A DNA stretch of 64,000 nucleotides from Atrina japonica (lineage: Eukaryota > Mollusca > Bivalvia > Pterioida > Pinnidae): contig BROG01000557.1 in NCBI GenBank assembly GCA_030159075.1, positions 236,001 through 300,000 on the forward strand, given 5' to 3'. The notes beneath the pieces were generated by a model. The model saw nothing but the letters and a program-made list of their open reading frames with translations, searched no databases and was not told the DNA's origin. The translations under genes were made by a program, and so were the position numbers. Of the stretch, positions 63,709-64,000 are shown piece by piece. Position 1 is the stretch's first letter; each line of letters starts with the position of its first letter.

Positions 63709-64000
63709 TCAGGATTTGATGTATTGTTGTATGTCACAGTATGACAGGTCAGGATGTGATGTATTGTTTTATGTCACAATATGACAGGTCAGGATGTAAT
63801 GTATTGTTTTATGTCACAGTATGACAGGTCAGGATGTGATGTATTGTTTCATGTCACAATATGACAGGTCAGGATGTGATGTATTGTTTTATGTCACAGT
63901 ATGACAGGTCAGGATGTGATGTATTGTTTTATGTCACAATATGACAGGTCAGGATGTGATGTATTGTTTTATGTCACAGTATGACAGGTCAGGATGTGAT
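63709..64000. repeat. 40-bp minisatellite in 80-bp pairs, runs off the edge
   Basis: The unit contains GACAGGTCAGGATGTGATGT, then ATTGTTTTATGTCACA. CACAGT and CACAAT alternate, giving an 80-bp pair unit. It follows the 36-bp array almost directly and continues past the window. Confidence 0.96.

Noticed and set aside
63117..63737. 206-codon minus and 169-codon plus frames
   Set aside because: 36-bp repeat, open on both strands at once; not a coding pattern.

Overview
The window reads as non-coding nuclear DNA from a eukaryote, most likely a bivalve mollusc. It is AT-rich and has no operon-like gene packing. I found no rRNA or tRNA gene and no protein with a recognisable domain. The bivalve call rests on dispersed repeats. 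One is a long AT-rich family that starts near CTGAGCC and ends near GAGGCCCTCTTGTT. The others are tRNA-derived SINE relics of the kind common in oysters, clams and scallops. Species cannot be fixed from the sequence alone.

Layout: by my estimate a little over half of the 64 kb is tandem repeat, in more than 20 mostly unrelated minisatellite or satellite arrays with periods of about 17 to 53 bp. Main arrays in order: 49 bp (0.6-1.25 kb), 52 bp (2.2-3.1), 32 bp (3.2-3.5), a C/A-only tract (3.7-4.5), decayed 21/31 bp (5.6-6.1), 38 bp (6.9-7.7), 41 bp (10.8-15.4), a 40 bp family growing into 55 and 122 bp units (17.7-22.4), two 17 bp subfamilies (22.9-24.1), 34 bp (24.25-25.1), 26/58 bp (25.1-26.06), 37 bp (26.4-27.9), 17 bp (28.5-29.8), 52 bp (30.8-32.1), 28 bp (32.7-33.5), 30 bp becoming 35 bp (36.1-41.9), a (TG)n minisatellite (42.5-44.3), 53 bp (51.9-52.7), 44 bp (52.7-52.9), 27 bp (53.2-55.0), 25/26 bp (57.9-60.5), 34/35 bp (60.7-61.0), 26/78 bp (61.2-61.7), 36 bp (63.1-63.7) and 40/80 bp (63.7 to the edge).

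Between the arrays lie AT-rich unique stretches and transposon debris. This includes four tRNA-headed SINE copies plus one body fragment, several copies of the long dispersed bivalve repeat, a Tc1/mariner-pogo-like MITE at 26.2 kb, and a 2.8 kb element at 45.5-48.3 kb with direct terminal repeats and a 4 bp target duplication, nested inside a dispersed repeat. A hammerhead-ribozyme-like motif sits at 51.06 kb. Two short segments (29.95 and 57.1 kb) have the layout of phase-1 internal exons, but this is weak evidence.

The most informative observations are array birth and change. A 37 bp array starts inside a MITE terminal repeat. A 30 bp satellite gained 5 bp and became a 35 bp unit carrying a perfect 17 bp palindrome with paired GATA motifs. 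Several zones blend two neighbouring sequences in a way that suggests assembly or consensus error as much as evolution. Nearly all long ORFs are repeat translations without stops and are not annotated as genes. Repeat counts and boundaries were made by eye and are approximate.
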